A stretch of DNA of 64,000 bases, taken from the NCBI GenBank assembly GCA_039654915.1, contig CM077596.1:76323751-76387750 (forward strand). The letters run 5' to 3'. Source of the stretch: Aquilaria yunnanensis (taxonomy: Eukaryota; Streptophyta; Magnoliopsida; Malvales; Thymelaeaceae). Position numbers and translations under genes: made by a program. Below, piece by piece: positions 1 through 11,483 of the stretch (positions are counted from its first letter, which is position 1; each line of letters begins with the position of its first letter). The notes under the pieces are model-generated. The model was given only the letters and a program-made list of their open reading frames with translations, had not been told where the DNA came from and did no database searches.

Positions 1-1449
1 ACAAACCTCAATGAGAAGAATAAACAAGCATTGATAGAAAACCAAAGGCACATAACCATAAATTCAGCCAACAAAATTAATCTAGGTAGCTACATCCATA
101 AAAAGTGTAAAAAAAACAACTATATAACTAAGCTAAACATAACCATGAAAATACATAAAATGAAATCCATGTCCAAGTATAAGAAGAGGAAAGAAGGAAC
201 TCAAGTGATAAATTGAGCTTGACTCCTTAATGCTTTAAGAAATCTCCATGTGCTTCTAATATCTTTCAAACAAATCTTCACAAATGTATCCATAAAAGAT
301 GAAAAATACAAAAAATGATGAAGAGTAAAAAACCTAGCTCAAGTTTGGGGGAAAAAGAGAATAACAAAGCTCTAGATTTTTCCAAGAGGTAAGCCTCATC
401 CTCTTCACCAATCACCAAAATGATAAAATCCATCCACCAATGGCAAACCAACATTCAAAATAGGAGATAAGGGACCACAAAACCCGAACACAGGGGCACT
501 GAGGCACCAAAGGAGGCCATTTGAGCACTGCAGTGCCTAAAGCTCGAATATCACTGGCATTGCAGCACCCAGGTCTCGAATTTAGCTTCAAGCATTGTTG
601 AACTATGGGGCTATAGCCCTAATAAACTGTTTGTTCACATTTTTCATTTTTCACTCTGGTCACTTTTCAATCTAATTTGATGCTTTGGTTCCTTTCTCTA
701 CCCTATAAAATGAAATTCCAAAGCAAAAAATGGTAGAAAATATAGAGAAACTAAAAAATGCTAAAAATTCAACAATTTTGACTATACAAATTGACATCTA
801 TCAATAGTAAAGATCTGAAAGCAATCTGGAGAAAGAGGGAGAATTAGGTCATTCTTAGCAAAGAATATTTGGGGAAGATGATGAAGTTTGGACTAATTTA
901 TGTTTTAAGTTTATAAAATTATGTATTTGTGTTAATTTGAATATAAAATTTCTTGTTCTTCTAATTTAGTTACTTATTATTATGGAAGAGGAGGATATGT
1001 GGCTTATATGGGTGCCACATAGATAACTTCCACATAAAATAATGCCTCCACTAATAGAATGGATTAGGATAGGATGCATAAAGGGAGATAAGAGACTTTG
1101 AAAGACACTTTTGGAGGCAATAAAGCACTTTAGGATGACCAAAAGAGTAAAGAGATCCCAAATGGATTTTACCATACAATTTTATGTAATGAGAGTTTAA
1201 ATAAGAATTAGAAAAAGAAAAAAAAATTTGTGTAAATTTTGAGTTTTGTGTAGAAAGAGTTTAAATGAGAGTAATAAGATCAATTAGTTGTTTAAAAACC
1301 TTCAAAAAATGGAACAACTTATCGTTTTGGGACAAAGTAAGTATATGTTTTATAAGCTAAATGTTGTGTAAGTCCTAAGAGTATATGATTCAAGGTAGAT
1401 AAGCCCATATAATGTCAACGAATGATCCAATTAAGTCCTTGTCTATTTG
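1..1449. other. AT-rich stretch without a recognised gene
   Basis: Short open frames are scattered on both strands, but none has a recognisable domain, signal peptide or splice structure. Parts around 770-960 loosely resemble the inside of the MULE-type element at 24790-25937 (a block reading like 'ttgggaagatgacgaa'), so old transposon debris is the best guess. No boundaries could be set. Confidence 0.5.
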
Positions 1450-1567
1450 TTTATCTTTTTTTTTTCATTTTTTTTCATTTAGGCACGAGGGAAAGTAGGG
1501 AAGGAGATTTGAACTCTTAACCTGGAGTTAGGAGGCCAAAACCTTAACCAATTCACCTAAGCACCGG
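1450..1567 (-). repeat. tRNA-related SINE-like fragment
   Basis: Read on the minus strand from about 1567, the sequence has a degenerate polymerase III A-box-like stretch (TTAGGTGAATTGG), an anticodon-loop-like middle and a B-box-like stretch (GAGTTCAAATC). An A-rich tail follows (the T-rich run at 1456-1480 on the plus strand). That is the layout of a tRNA-derived SINE head. It is too degenerate to be a working tRNA gene, and no target-site duplication was found. Confidence 0.35.
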
Positions 1568-1765
1568 ATTTGCTTTTTCTTGTTTTGTTTTCCCACTTGA
1601 AGGCATGTGACAAGTTTGATATTTTATGGATAAATGACACCAATTATCATGAAACTATTGTTTATGTTGCATATTCATCCTCACACTATAAATTATTGTA
1701 CAATCATCCTAGAACTGTTGGTAATGTTGAAATATTAATCAATTATGACAAACCTGAATATTTAA

Positions 1766-2657
1766 GGGTAAAGTATCAAAAAAATGACTGTACTTTTGGC
1801 CAAGGATACATTTGGTCACCATTCTTTTAAGTGGTGTCAAATGCATCACTAAAGACAATATTTGATACCAAATCAAGTATTAATGTTTTGAAATGAGGCA
1901 AAATAGGTTATTGATGTAACTAACAATGAAATGATTATGTTAAATGTTAGAATATTCCACCAGGAGAAGATTATGAGATAATTAAAGGACAATTGCGTGG
2001 TAATCAATGATGAATGGCATAACATGAAGGCAAAAGAGGAAAGGACATTTTTGGTTCTATAATTTTATCAACATTTTCACTTCAGTCCCATTTTTCGTCA
2101 CCGATGCTAACTTGGAGTAACCAACAAGTTGGTCTCATTTTTTAGTGAAAATTCTTAAGTTCCCTCATCTAACGCTCATCGATGAGTTTTCCTTGCTTTG
2201 GGTTTAGGATATCTTCGATTGGTGGTTATGCGCGACCGATTTGAGGCAGTTAAGGTATGAGTTCGATTAAGGGTGTAGGTCCAATTGAGGATAACAGTAG
2301 TGTCGAGGTTGGGTGATTGAGGGTAGTGGTAATGTCGGGTTGGGTGATTAAGGGTGGTGATGGATTTGAGTAACTATTTTGAGAGGATTATGAATCTAAA
2401 TAAGACAAATGAAAGATTGGATGTCAATATGAAACATTTGGGTCAAATTAGGGAGTAATAAAGCAATTTAAACATCTCAGTTAACACGTCATCAATCGCC
2501 AACTCGTCCCTCTGTTAACACGTTATCAAAACTAACAACCCAATCATGAAGTTGGGCCAAACTTTAAACTTCAGTAATGCATTTGGCACCATTTAAAAGA
2601 ATGGTGACCAAATATGTCCATGGCGAAAAGCATAATCACTTTTTTAGTACTTTTCCC
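1766..2657. mobile_element. Non-autonomous MULE-type TIR element
   Basis: The ends are long imperfect terminal inverted repeats of roughly 100 bp. The left end begins GGGTAAAGTATC, and the right end read in reverse complement begins GGGAAAAGTACT. Both arms share the internal block TTTGGTCACCATTCTTTTAA. The element is flanked by a perfect 9-bp target-site duplication AATATTTAA at 1757-1765 and 2658-2666. Long TIRs with a 9-bp duplication are characteristic of Mutator-like elements. No transposase frame is present, so it would have been moved in trans. Confidence 0.8.
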
Positions 2658-2666
2658 AATATTTAA

Positions 2667-3595
2667 ACCAAATTGAATAATTAAAAAAGCAATTAAACCA
2701 AAAATATAAAATTAGTTTGACGAGAATTACCTAATTTCTTCCAAGAGTAAAGATTGTTTTGCATTTGTAAAAAGAAAGAATTGGTAAGTCAAAAAATTTA
2801 TTAAAAGACTGTTGCCAGATAGTTCAAATTTTTTACTTGTAGTTGAATTACTTCTTTAGATGTTTAATTTCATTTAAATGTTTAGTTTAATCATAAAGGG
2901 TAAATATTACAACATTATCAATATTTTCAAAATGATGGTGTAACATTTTATAGTCTAAGTATGAATATGTAACATAGATAACAATTACCCTCATTCCTCT
3001 TACTAAATCTCCAGATGCAACCCCTTTATTTAGTACCTACAAATCCAATGTGCTCATTCTAGCAAGAGAGTTTTTATATTCACAATTGCATACTACATGT
3101 ACAATGCTCATGATATTCAATTACTACATCACTCAGTCATCAAATATTTATATGGTTCCAAATCCTACATACATAGATAACACGTAAACTGAATAATGAG
3201 AATGTTCTCAGCAATTTACGGAGATTTTACTGGTAAAATTTCTCCAAGTCCACTGAGCAATATACCAAACATAAAGTATTTGGTATTCCTTATGAATTCA
3301 TCCCAATTGCTTTCCATAAGCTTGTATTGTTATTCCAGTTCATCTATAAAACCAACTTCTTCCTATATACACCACATATTATACATCCACTCTTAATTGA
3401 CTTCCCATTTTCCTGAACTCATAGGGAACAATTTATCTTTAATTGATTAAGGTCTACCACAATGCGAATGGTTTCATTAATAACAAACAGTAATATCCCT
3501 GAAAATTAAGAAATCTAAAAGTTATTATCAAAACTAAAAAGCCTAGCAATTCAATATGACAATTCCAAATTAAAGTATCCAATCCATTCACATAA
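2667..3595. other. Intergenic, nothing recognised
   Basis: AT-rich sequence with only short frames. No domain, RNA gene or element boundary was recognised before the outer CACTA element begins. Confidence 0.5.
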
Positions 3596-5104
3596 CACTA
3601 CAACAAAATTGGGTTATAGTGACTAAATATGGCGACCATTATTTTGGTGGTTGTAGCTTTGTTATTTGTTTTGAACATATAATTTGTTATTATTGAAAAA
3701 TGGCTAGACAAGATATAATCTTACATGCATCTAAACTTTAGATTGTCCGTTAATGATTATCATTGTTGTGAGAAATATTAGCATTGTATGTTGATTCTAA
3801 TAAGTTGGAATCTATATATGCGTAGTATTTATCTCTTCGGTAATCATTGATTGTCCAAATTGGACAATTCAGAAATGTGTAAGCAATATCATACATGCAA
3901 ATGAGGGCCATACAAGAGAGAGTATAGAGGATTGAGGAATGTGCTGACAGAGATCTTCAAGTGGCATTAACTATCGCCCTTGAGAGGGTGTAGACACTTG
4001 GGCTAGTTACATATTCAGTAGACCTGACTTGGATTGTTGAATCATCCACTACAACAAAATAGGTTTCTAGTGACATTTTTCTGATGACATTTTTTACAAA
4101 TGTTGTTAAACCCAATTAGGAGATAGTTAAAATGACATTTAATATAAATGTCACTTTAACTTTATATTTTTGTAACATTCCATATAATTAAAAGGTGAAT
4201 TTGTTACATTCTTAAAATTTAAATGGCCTTAAGTGTTTTCTTCTTCTTGTTTTTTTATATAGGTTGTTAAATATTTTCTATGGATATAAATATTATTATG
4301 TTCAACACGTTACTATATAAATTGAATCAGGCAGTAAATAATATTTTTTCCATATTTTAATATAGCTATGTAACAAAGTATGTTTAGTTTGATTAAAATC
4401 AAATGTAATTATTTCTATTTTTAGATTTAATAAAATACTTAAATAATTATTTAAGTTGATTTTTTAGTTATTTAAATATATCAACAAACCCCACTAATTA
4501 AATCATGTCCACAGTTTAAAAACAAGAAAACAAGTGAAAAGCGACAGTTATGGCCTGGTTCCCCCACGTTCTTGCCACTTTTTAAATACTAATTAGTAAT
4601 ACTACAATTTAATATTTTTTCGGTTCCCTTCCAACACTTTCTAAATTCTGGTGTGTAAATAAACTAAAATCAAGATTTCATGCGCAAAGACAACACGTGG
4701 CTAAATGGCAAGGATGGTCAAACTTTTGTGAGAGGTCTTATAGGTTTGATTCTTTGACTAACAAATTCCATAGCTCTACTTAATTTAATTAATTTAAAAA
4801 TTAGAATTAAATTAATTAAAAAAAAAGCAAACACATGCTTGTCTAGGGAGTGGGCATAAAAGAAAGGATGTAAAGGCCAATCAAGTCCATAATATATTTA
4901 ATTTAACAATATTGCATTATTTTTATAATTACTTAATATAACAATTTTAAAATGTGATAAATACAGGGTAACAACATTTATTGGAAATATCACTCAAACT
5001 TTAAGTGACATTGGATATGGCAACATATATGTGACATTTGTAAAAATTGTTACAACAATTCTATTGTGACATTTTTTTAAGTTATTGTGACATATACACT
5101 ACTA

Positions 5105-5625
5105 AAATCACCGACTTTACCAACTGCTGCACGTTGGTAAATGTCAGTTGGTATTTGATACGTTGGAAAAATTTTTACCAACGCGCAACTAATAACACGT
5201 TGGTAAAATACACGTTGGTAATTACCAACGGTCATTTAAAGGACTCGGTTTCCATCGCGTAGTTATAGTTACCAACTGCTGCACGTTGGAATTTTACCAA
5301 CTGCTGCGCGTTGGTAACTTACCAACTGCTGCGCGTTGGTAAACTACCAACTGCTGCGCGTTGGTAACTTACCAACTGCGGCGCGTTGGTAAACTACCAA
5401 CTGCTGCACGTTGGTAACTTACGAACTGTCAGCAGTTGGTAACCCATTTACTAACGCGCAGCAGTTGGTAACCTACCAACTGTCAGCAGTTGGTAACCCA
5501 TTTACTAACGCGCAGCAGTTGGTAACCTACCAACTGCTGCGCGTTGGTAAATGGGTTATCAACTGCTGGCAGTTGGTAACTTGGCAGTTGGTAATTACCA
5601 ACTGGCGGAAGTTGGTAACGGTGCT
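5105..5625. repeat. Left subterminal palindromic repeats of the inner CACTA
   Basis: More than ten copies of a unit resembling CCAACTGCTGCGCGTTGGTA occur in alternating orientation. Each unit is itself an imperfect palindrome (TACCAAC...GTTGGTA). In En/Spm such repeats bind the element's TNPA-type protein, and that role is inferred here. The array stops where the element's internal region begins. Confidence 0.8.
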
Positions 5626-6012
5626 GTTATAAAGCCGTTGGTACTGACCCTTCGCGAAAGTTGGTTTCACATTTGCGCGTTCGTTATGTATATTAAACGT
5701 TCCAGGTTTCGGTTCTTTAGTATTTTTCCCCGTTTCAATCCACATTCAAAAGTAAATTACCAATTCAAAAGTACGCCCGGCTTTACTCAGCAATAAACAT
5801 TACACAACTATGCCAATGTAATTGAAATAAAATATTCTCAACTACAGTATAATTAAAGCAATAACTAATATGTCTGACAGAAAGCATTCAACATTCAACG
5901 GCTTACACATTTCATAAATATCAAGTCAGTCTGATTTAGGTCTAAAAATAATTATGTTGCCATGCTCTAATACAAGAACTACAGAAATGCGCTAACCTGT
6001 TGATGACGCCCA

Positions 6013-6567
6013 TCACAGAGTCCTGACTATCTCCTCATCCTCTGACTCCGAGTCATCACCGACACCCGGGTCGGCTAACTCCTCAATTGGGTCATCTTCA
6101 ATTCTTTGACAATTAACGGATCCACTGTCTTGATACACGTCATCCGTGTCCATAACTGCAGCCTGTATTATCCATCGAGGTTTTATCTTCATAACAGCTG
6201 ACCACCCGTTTCTTTCACGTGACTTACTCGGATATCGTGTGTAGTAAACTTGGTCAGCCTGTGATGCTAGAATGAAAGGATCAAACTTCTGATATCTGCG
6301 GCTATTCCGGATCTCAACTAACCCAAACTGTTTATGTATTCGAGTTCCACGTTCAGGTGTTGGGTCAAACCAGTTGCACCTAAACAAGACAACATTCTTA
6401 TGCGGAAAGCCGGGATATTCGAGTTGAATGACTTCTTCTAATATACCATAAAAATCACATTCAACTTCACTTGCACCCGTGCTGCATATGCATACTCCAC
6501 TATTAAATGTTGATTTGTCCTTCCCCCATTCACTTATGTGAAACTTGTATCCATTTGTTAGTTCATT
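6013..6567 (-). pseudogene. DUF4216 fragment of an En/Spm-type transposon protein
   Basis: An open frame on the minus strand runs from about 6567 to a stop at 6013. It reads TNGYKFHISEWGKDK near the start, then FRCNWFDP, RRYQKFDPFILASQADQVYY and finally an acidic tail rich in D and E. This pattern is the DUF4216 domain found in plant CACTA-encoded proteins, usually downstream of the transposase (Transposase_21) domain. Only this C-terminal exon survives here. No methionine or upstream exon could be joined to it. It lies between the subterminal repeats of the inner element and shares its orientation with the 5'-leader-like block near 7500. Confidence 0.75.
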
Positions 6568-7664
6568 ATTTTAAAAATGAATCATAAAGAGTTGCCATAA
6601 AAAAGGGAACATAAAGAATAAACATAGTAGCATCCACTAATTGTTGCACTCAGACACAGTACCAAAAAAATGCTTATAATATTTACATAAACAAATATTA
6701 ATAATATGTTAAATACATTAAATGCATTTACTTCTAATAAACTTTATCTATCTAAATAATTTATATCTTTCTCAATTTACTAATAATTTCTATATCTATA
6801 ATGGATTTTAATATTTATAAACCAATACTTAATGCTTGTTGCAATATTAATATTAACTTGTTTAACATTTTATTCATTTTTCAATTACTTCAAAAATAGA
6901 AGTATCATTTTTTTTATAAAGAAATTAGCAAATCTAATTTTTATTTTAAAAATTATTTTTCACCATATGAAAAAAAAATAAATATTCTACAATATTTTGT
7001 CATTGAAAAATGTCAATATACTACCTAAACAAATCACTTAAATCTAATTTTTTCATAAATTCTAATTAATCCCGAAAATAACAAAAAATTGTAAAAAAAT
7101 GCACATAAAAAAACAATTGTAATGGGTAACCTAAAAACTAAATCTCCAACCAAATGCAACACAAAATAACAAATATTGCACATATTTCAAACCAAATTAA
7201 CACAATATAATCCAAAAATACGTAATTATTAAGGAAAAAAAATCAAAAAATCCGAAATAAACGCGGTTACCTAAAAAAAAAAAATATTAACTTCCTTCAA
7301 ACACCTCCAAATCGCTTCAATCCTGCAATAAAAACCAACATCTTCAACCCATTATCAACCAAGAAGCTCAAATAGGGAGAAATACATAAAAAAAAAAATT
7401 TAAAATTCACTGAAAAAAATAATTAACCTTCGGATCTAAAAAAACGACAGCAGATCGACGAATCTCCGACCTCAAAGAAAAAGTTTCCGGTCCTAATCGA
7501 CGCAAACAAGTGAATGTGTGTGATGTGTGAGCTAGGAAGCGGAGGAGAGAGATACAGGAGAGAGAGAGAGAGACGAACCAGAGGAAGAAGAAAGAAGGTT
7601 TAGCGAGTCGCGACGCTGGGGCGGGCGCGGGGGGGGGGAATTTAAAAAAAAAACCTCACCAAAT

Positions 7665-8030
7665 GCTGGAAGTTGGAATTTCACCAACGGCTAAGGCCAT
7701 TGGTAATTACCAACAGTTTGCACGTTGGAAAAAAAAATGTAAATATTTTTTTTAAGCACTCACCAACGCGTGCACGTTGGAAAATATTTACCAACGGCTA
7801 GCCGTTGGTAAATCACCCTTTTCAAAAAAAAAAAAAATTTTTCCAACTGCTGGGAAGTTGGAATTTTACCAACGGCTAAGACCGTTGGTAATTACCAACG
7901 GTTTGCACGTTGGAAAAATAAAAAAAACACTGTTAAATTTTTTTGAATCCATCACCAACGCGTGTACGTTGGAAAATAATTACCAATGGTTCTATGCGTT
8001 GGTAAATTAGCAGTTGGAAAAGTAGGTTTT
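7665..8030. repeat. Right subterminal repeats of the inner CACTA
   Basis: Related but not identical units (ACCAACGGCTA...TTGGTAA and TTTGCACGTTGG) recur between 7665 and the right terminus. They differ from the left-end units in the spacer (GGCTAAG versus GCTGCGC), so the two ends have diverged or amplified separately. Confidence 0.75.
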
Positions 8031-8647
8031 TTTAGTAGTGATAACAAATGTTTTAATATACCTTTTTTATTGTAGTAATCCATCCTACACATAGCATCAT
8101 CATCTCAGGCAAAGGCTAAGAATGAGGAGGAGGAGCAGTAGGAGCAATAGCAGCATCAGTAATATGTTTTATTTAGTAGGGATTAGCTAGGAAAAACACT
8201 AGTATTAAATAATTTTAGGTATTTATGTAATTCAGTACTTTTTATTTGTATTATAGATGTTTTAATTAATTAATACTTATATTCTCTATTTGGATCTTGC
8301 ATTTTATTTTATTAATTTATATATATTATCTATATTATAGCAAAATTCGATTATATATGAAGCACATGCATGAAACTTAAAAAAAAAAAAGAAATAGTGA
8401 CCATCTTTTTTGGTTGCCATTGACATTTGGTCGGCCTAGCGGCCGTTATTTTTGGTTGCCATTGGTGACCACTTCTTTCGGTCACCATAGTGACCATTTT
8501 TCGACCATATCTTTTGGTCACCATTTTGGATAACCTTTTGGTTGCTACACCTTGGCCACCATTCAATGACAAACATTTTTGATTGTCTAAAAGGCAAAAT
8601 AGCCACCACTTATGTAGTTGCTCCAACCACATTCTCTTGTAGTGTAA

Positions 8648-9790
8648 TTATGAAGAACATAATACATAAAAAAAATTGAATTTAACAGTGCCCTTGACCC
8701 ATTTTTAGTACTCTTAACATTATAACTATATTTTAAAACTAGTGAAATGCGCACTATAGATGAATTGTGCAAAAGTAGAGTGAATGTGCACTATTCATCA
8801 ACAGTACATTTTTTTCCTGGACTACATTGACTGTTCTTGAAGTTCGGTACCTTTATAGGAAGCGTATTGCATCCTGAGGGCCAATGTTGCAATTTTCCCA
8901 GTTTAAGAGGTTAAATGAGTTTTTAGTCCCATAATTTCTAACCTTTAGCATTTAAGTCACTAAGTTTGACCTGTATTATGTTTTGGTTCCCAAACTTAAG
9001 TAATTGCTTAATATTCTTTCTATTTGCTCTTTTACTCCCCAAACTTTTTTTGTTGTTTTTTTATGTGCAATTCTAAAGCAAAATAAATTAAACACAATTT
9101 TTCTATTTCCATCATATTTTTTCATTACTAATAATTGAGTTTTGTAGTATCATTTATTTAATTCAAAAGCTTTATGATTTAATAAAGTAAATTGGTTTAT
9201 AATTGCTAAAATTGAAAGCACATTTTTTAAAATAAATTTCTCATCAATATTAAAAATTAAAAATTGATTTGATAAGAGAAATTTTTTAGTTAATTATTTT
9301 TTAATGACACGATCAATATGATTGATGGTTAGGGTTTGTTGTATTTTAAGAATATAATTTTTTGGGGGCACACTTAAAAGTATTATGGATTAATCTATTT
9401 TAGGAATATTGAAAAAAAATCCCTGTTTCCTACTTTGTTTGTAGTTTTACCGATATAATGTAAATGTCTTAAAAATTTGAAACATCGTTTATATGTAAAT
9501 AGTCTTACTCTAAGGTACTTAAATTAATGATCGAATTAAGATTTAGTCACTTGAATAAAAATTATTAATTTATTCATTACAGAGCTACGTTTACAAATCA
9601 TCTATAATTCATTTTTTTCAGTTTTTGTTAAAATTTAAAGTAAATAAATTGATTTTTTATTGTGCAATGGACACTACAATAATTTTACTTTTTTTTTAAT
9701 TATTTTTTAAAAAAAATCATAAAAAATTTAAAGGTTGTTTTCTTTTTTAGGTATCTTTAGGATGAGTCGTTCATTTTTTTAGGTTTAGGT
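8648..9790. other. Intergenic, nothing recognised
   Basis: AT-rich DNA between the CACTA nest and the LINE fragment. No coding region, repeat boundary or RNA gene was recognised. Confidence 0.5.
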
Positions 9791-9799
9791 TACTTTGGT

Positions 9800-10535
9800 T
9801 TATCTGGAATAGAAGGATGAAGCTCTTTTATCGACTATATCTGGTGGCCAAGCTACAAGATGGAGTTCATGGGTCTTTCAAAAAGTTAACTTCTACATCT
9901 GAAGGGCTCTGCAGTATAGGCTTCCTTCAAAAATTAATATGGCATTGCGAGGCTTTTCAGTTCAAGATATTATTTGTCCATTCTGCAAACAGGAAGAGGA
10001 ATCGTTGGACCATTTGTTTGTGAACTGCTCCCAGGCAAGGGATGTTTGGTCTGCAGTATATTCATGGTGGCATCTTCGAGCGACGATAGCAGGTAATTTG
10101 ATGCAAGCATTATCTGGCCAACATCTGGTTTGTTTTAACATGGCTCAACAAAAGGTATGGGAGACTATAATATTCATTGTGGTTTGGTCTATTTGGAATA
10201 GAAGAAATAATTTAGTCTTCAAAGATAATAGAAAATCAATTGGGCATGTGCTCTTCCAAATTCAAAGTTTGTCTTACTTTTGCATTAGGAACAGGTACCC
10301 AAAACTCAACTGTAGTTAGTTTGAATGACTTTTTAATCTAAAAGATGCGGTTCAGAACTGGTTGTAAAAGGGAGGGGATGTGTGTTTGTGTAAGCATTAT
10401 GTAAGCTTTGTTTTAAGGGTGTGTTGGGAGTCTTTGTGGGGTAGCTAGGACTAGCTTCTTGCTAGTTGTGTAATCATTTTCAAATCCTTGTTTTAGTAAT
10501 TTAATTCTTCTTTTTGCCGTTCAAAAAAGAAAAGT
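9800..10535 (+). pseudogene. 3' end of a non-LTR retrotransposon (LINE) with zf-RVT domain
   Basis: The frame ending at 10317-10319 encodes a zf-RVT type stretch, CPFCKQEEESLDHLFVNCSQ, followed by W-rich sequence ending in WSIWNRRNNLVF. This is the usual C-terminus of plant L1-like reverse transcriptase proteins. Just upstream, the same domain continues in another frame from about 9817, so at least one frameshift is present. A roughly 200-bp 3' untranslated stretch follows and ends in a short A-rich run at about 10525-10535. The fragment is 5'-truncated, as LINE copies often are. No target-site duplication was identified. Confidence 0.75.
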
Positions 10536-10761
10536 GACATTGTGTGACTAATTCTAGTAAAATACTAAAAAATCTACAAATTAGCAAAAAAATTAAAAAC
10601 CCTAATAATTCAATATGCCTATCGATTAAATTAGAATTTAATAGTCAATGGGTGAACGAACCGCCCTACTGCGTGCTGGATGAATTGGGAAATGAGGTAA
10701 TCACAATAAATGTAATCCTGGTGTGGTTGTAATTTAATATATAGTCTACATATGGACCTTG

Positions 10762-11068
10762 TGTTAAAGCGTCCAACTTAAAACCAATTGGTTATAGGTG
10801 GAGAGGCCTCATCACTATATAAAGCATTAACTTAACCCCTTTTCTTGGCTATGTGAGATTTTCCCACTTAACACGCCCCCTCACATGTAGGCCACTTCGG
10901 CTCTATCACGTGGGTTATTTTCGACAATGGCTGAGGTAATTTTAAACCTGATACCATGTTAAAGCGTCCAACTTAAAACCAATTGGTTATAGGTGGAGAG
11001 GCCTCATCACTATATAAAGCATTGACTTAACCATTTTTCTTGGCCATGTGAGATTTTCCCACTTAACA
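10762..11068 (-). mobile_element. Intact TRIM retrotransposon
   Basis: Two near-identical 112-bp direct repeats (10762-10873 and 10957-11068) flank an 83-bp internal region. On the minus strand each LTR starts TGTTAAGTGGG and ends TTTAACA. Next to the 5' LTR is a primer-binding site for initiator methionine tRNA (TGGTATCAG, 10948-10956). A purine-rich polypurine tract (GTGAGGGGGCG) lies against the 3' LTR at about 10874-10885. A perfect 5-bp duplication CCTTG sits at 10757-10761 and 11069-11073. With no coding capacity, this is a terminal-repeat retrotransposon in miniature. The same family forms the array at 44418-45149. Confidence 0.9.
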
Positions 11069-11425
11069 CCTTGAACTTGAACTACTGGTGATGGGATGAT
11101 TATGCAAGCACCGCCATGTGCAACGCACGTAACCAGCAATAGTTAAGAACTGTGCTGACAATTTATATAATAATTTCGTCCCAATTTTTTTTCTTAATTT
11201 TAGTTTTTATTTAAAATTTTATTTGAATTAATTGTTATTTGTTGATATATACACACACACACACACACTTAAAAAGAATACAAGACATATGATTTTTAAA
11301 TATAATTTTTTAATATTTTTTATCAATAATAATATAAATAAATTTAAGTCAAAATTTTATAAAAAAAACTGAAATGGGTAAAGAATTTGAGATGGATAAG
11401 ATATCTTCCAATATTCCGCTGCTCC

Positions 11426-11434
11426 TATAAAATA
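11426..11434 (+). promoter_or_regulatory. TATA box of the PMEI gene
   Basis: TATAAAATA lies 58 bp upstream of the PMEI start codon. A transcription start near 11457 would leave a short leader of about 27 bases. The spacing is ordinary for a plant core promoter. Confidence 0.6.
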
Positions 11435-11483
11435 TATGGAAACAGAAACGGGATATCCCTCAACCACAACAACTAGCTAGACG

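Larger units (their letters stand above)
5097..8040 (-). mobile_element. Inner CACTA element with DUF4216 transposon gene remnant
   Basis: Both ends carry the exact inverted repeat CACTACTAAAA, followed by a shared stretch that includes TTTCCAACTGCT or a close variant. A perfect 3-bp duplication ATA lies at 5094-5096 and 8041-8043. The element is 2944 bp long. It keeps dense subterminal palindromic repeats at both ends and a minus-strand remnant of the plant En/Spm-associated DUF4216 protein. A purine-rich GC-richer block at about 7430-7640 probably corresponds to the element's promoter and 5' leader on the minus strand. Most transposase is missing, so it is a deletion derivative. Confidence 0.88.
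4047..8077. mobile_element. Middle CACTA element, inserted in the outer one
   Basis: The left end is CACTACAACAAAATAGG and the right end in reverse complement is TACTACAATAAAAAAGG, with the first base mutated. The 3-bp duplication ATC lies at 4044-4046 and 8078-8080. A TGACATTT-like motif is repeated in the left half and is probably its subterminal repeat. About 1.1 kb belongs to this element (4047-5093 plus 8041-8077). The rest is the inner element. Confidence 0.75.
3596..8644. mobile_element. Outer CACTA (En/Spm) element of a three-level nest
   Basis: The left end reads CACTACAACAAAATTGGG and the right end in reverse complement reads CACTACAAGAGAATGTGG. A 3-bp target-site duplication TAA flanks it at 3593-3595 and 8645-8647. 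Subterminal motifs such as GTGACCA and GGTTGCC recur near both ends, as is usual in CACTA elements. Its own sequence is only about 1 kb (3596-4046 plus 8081-8644), because a second CACTA element has inserted in it. No transposase domain was recognised in that remainder, so it is non-autonomous. Confidence 0.8.

Noticed and set aside
1490..1567. Possible tRNA gene on the minus strand
   Set aside because: A- and B-box-like stretches are degenerate, the cloverleaf cannot be completed, and an A-rich tail follows, which fits a SINE better.
5105..5625. Regularly repeated palindromic units that look at first like a CRISPR array
   Set aside because: Units alternate in orientation, spacers are not unique sequences, and the array sits just inside a CACTA terminus in plant DNA. 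They are subterminal repeats.
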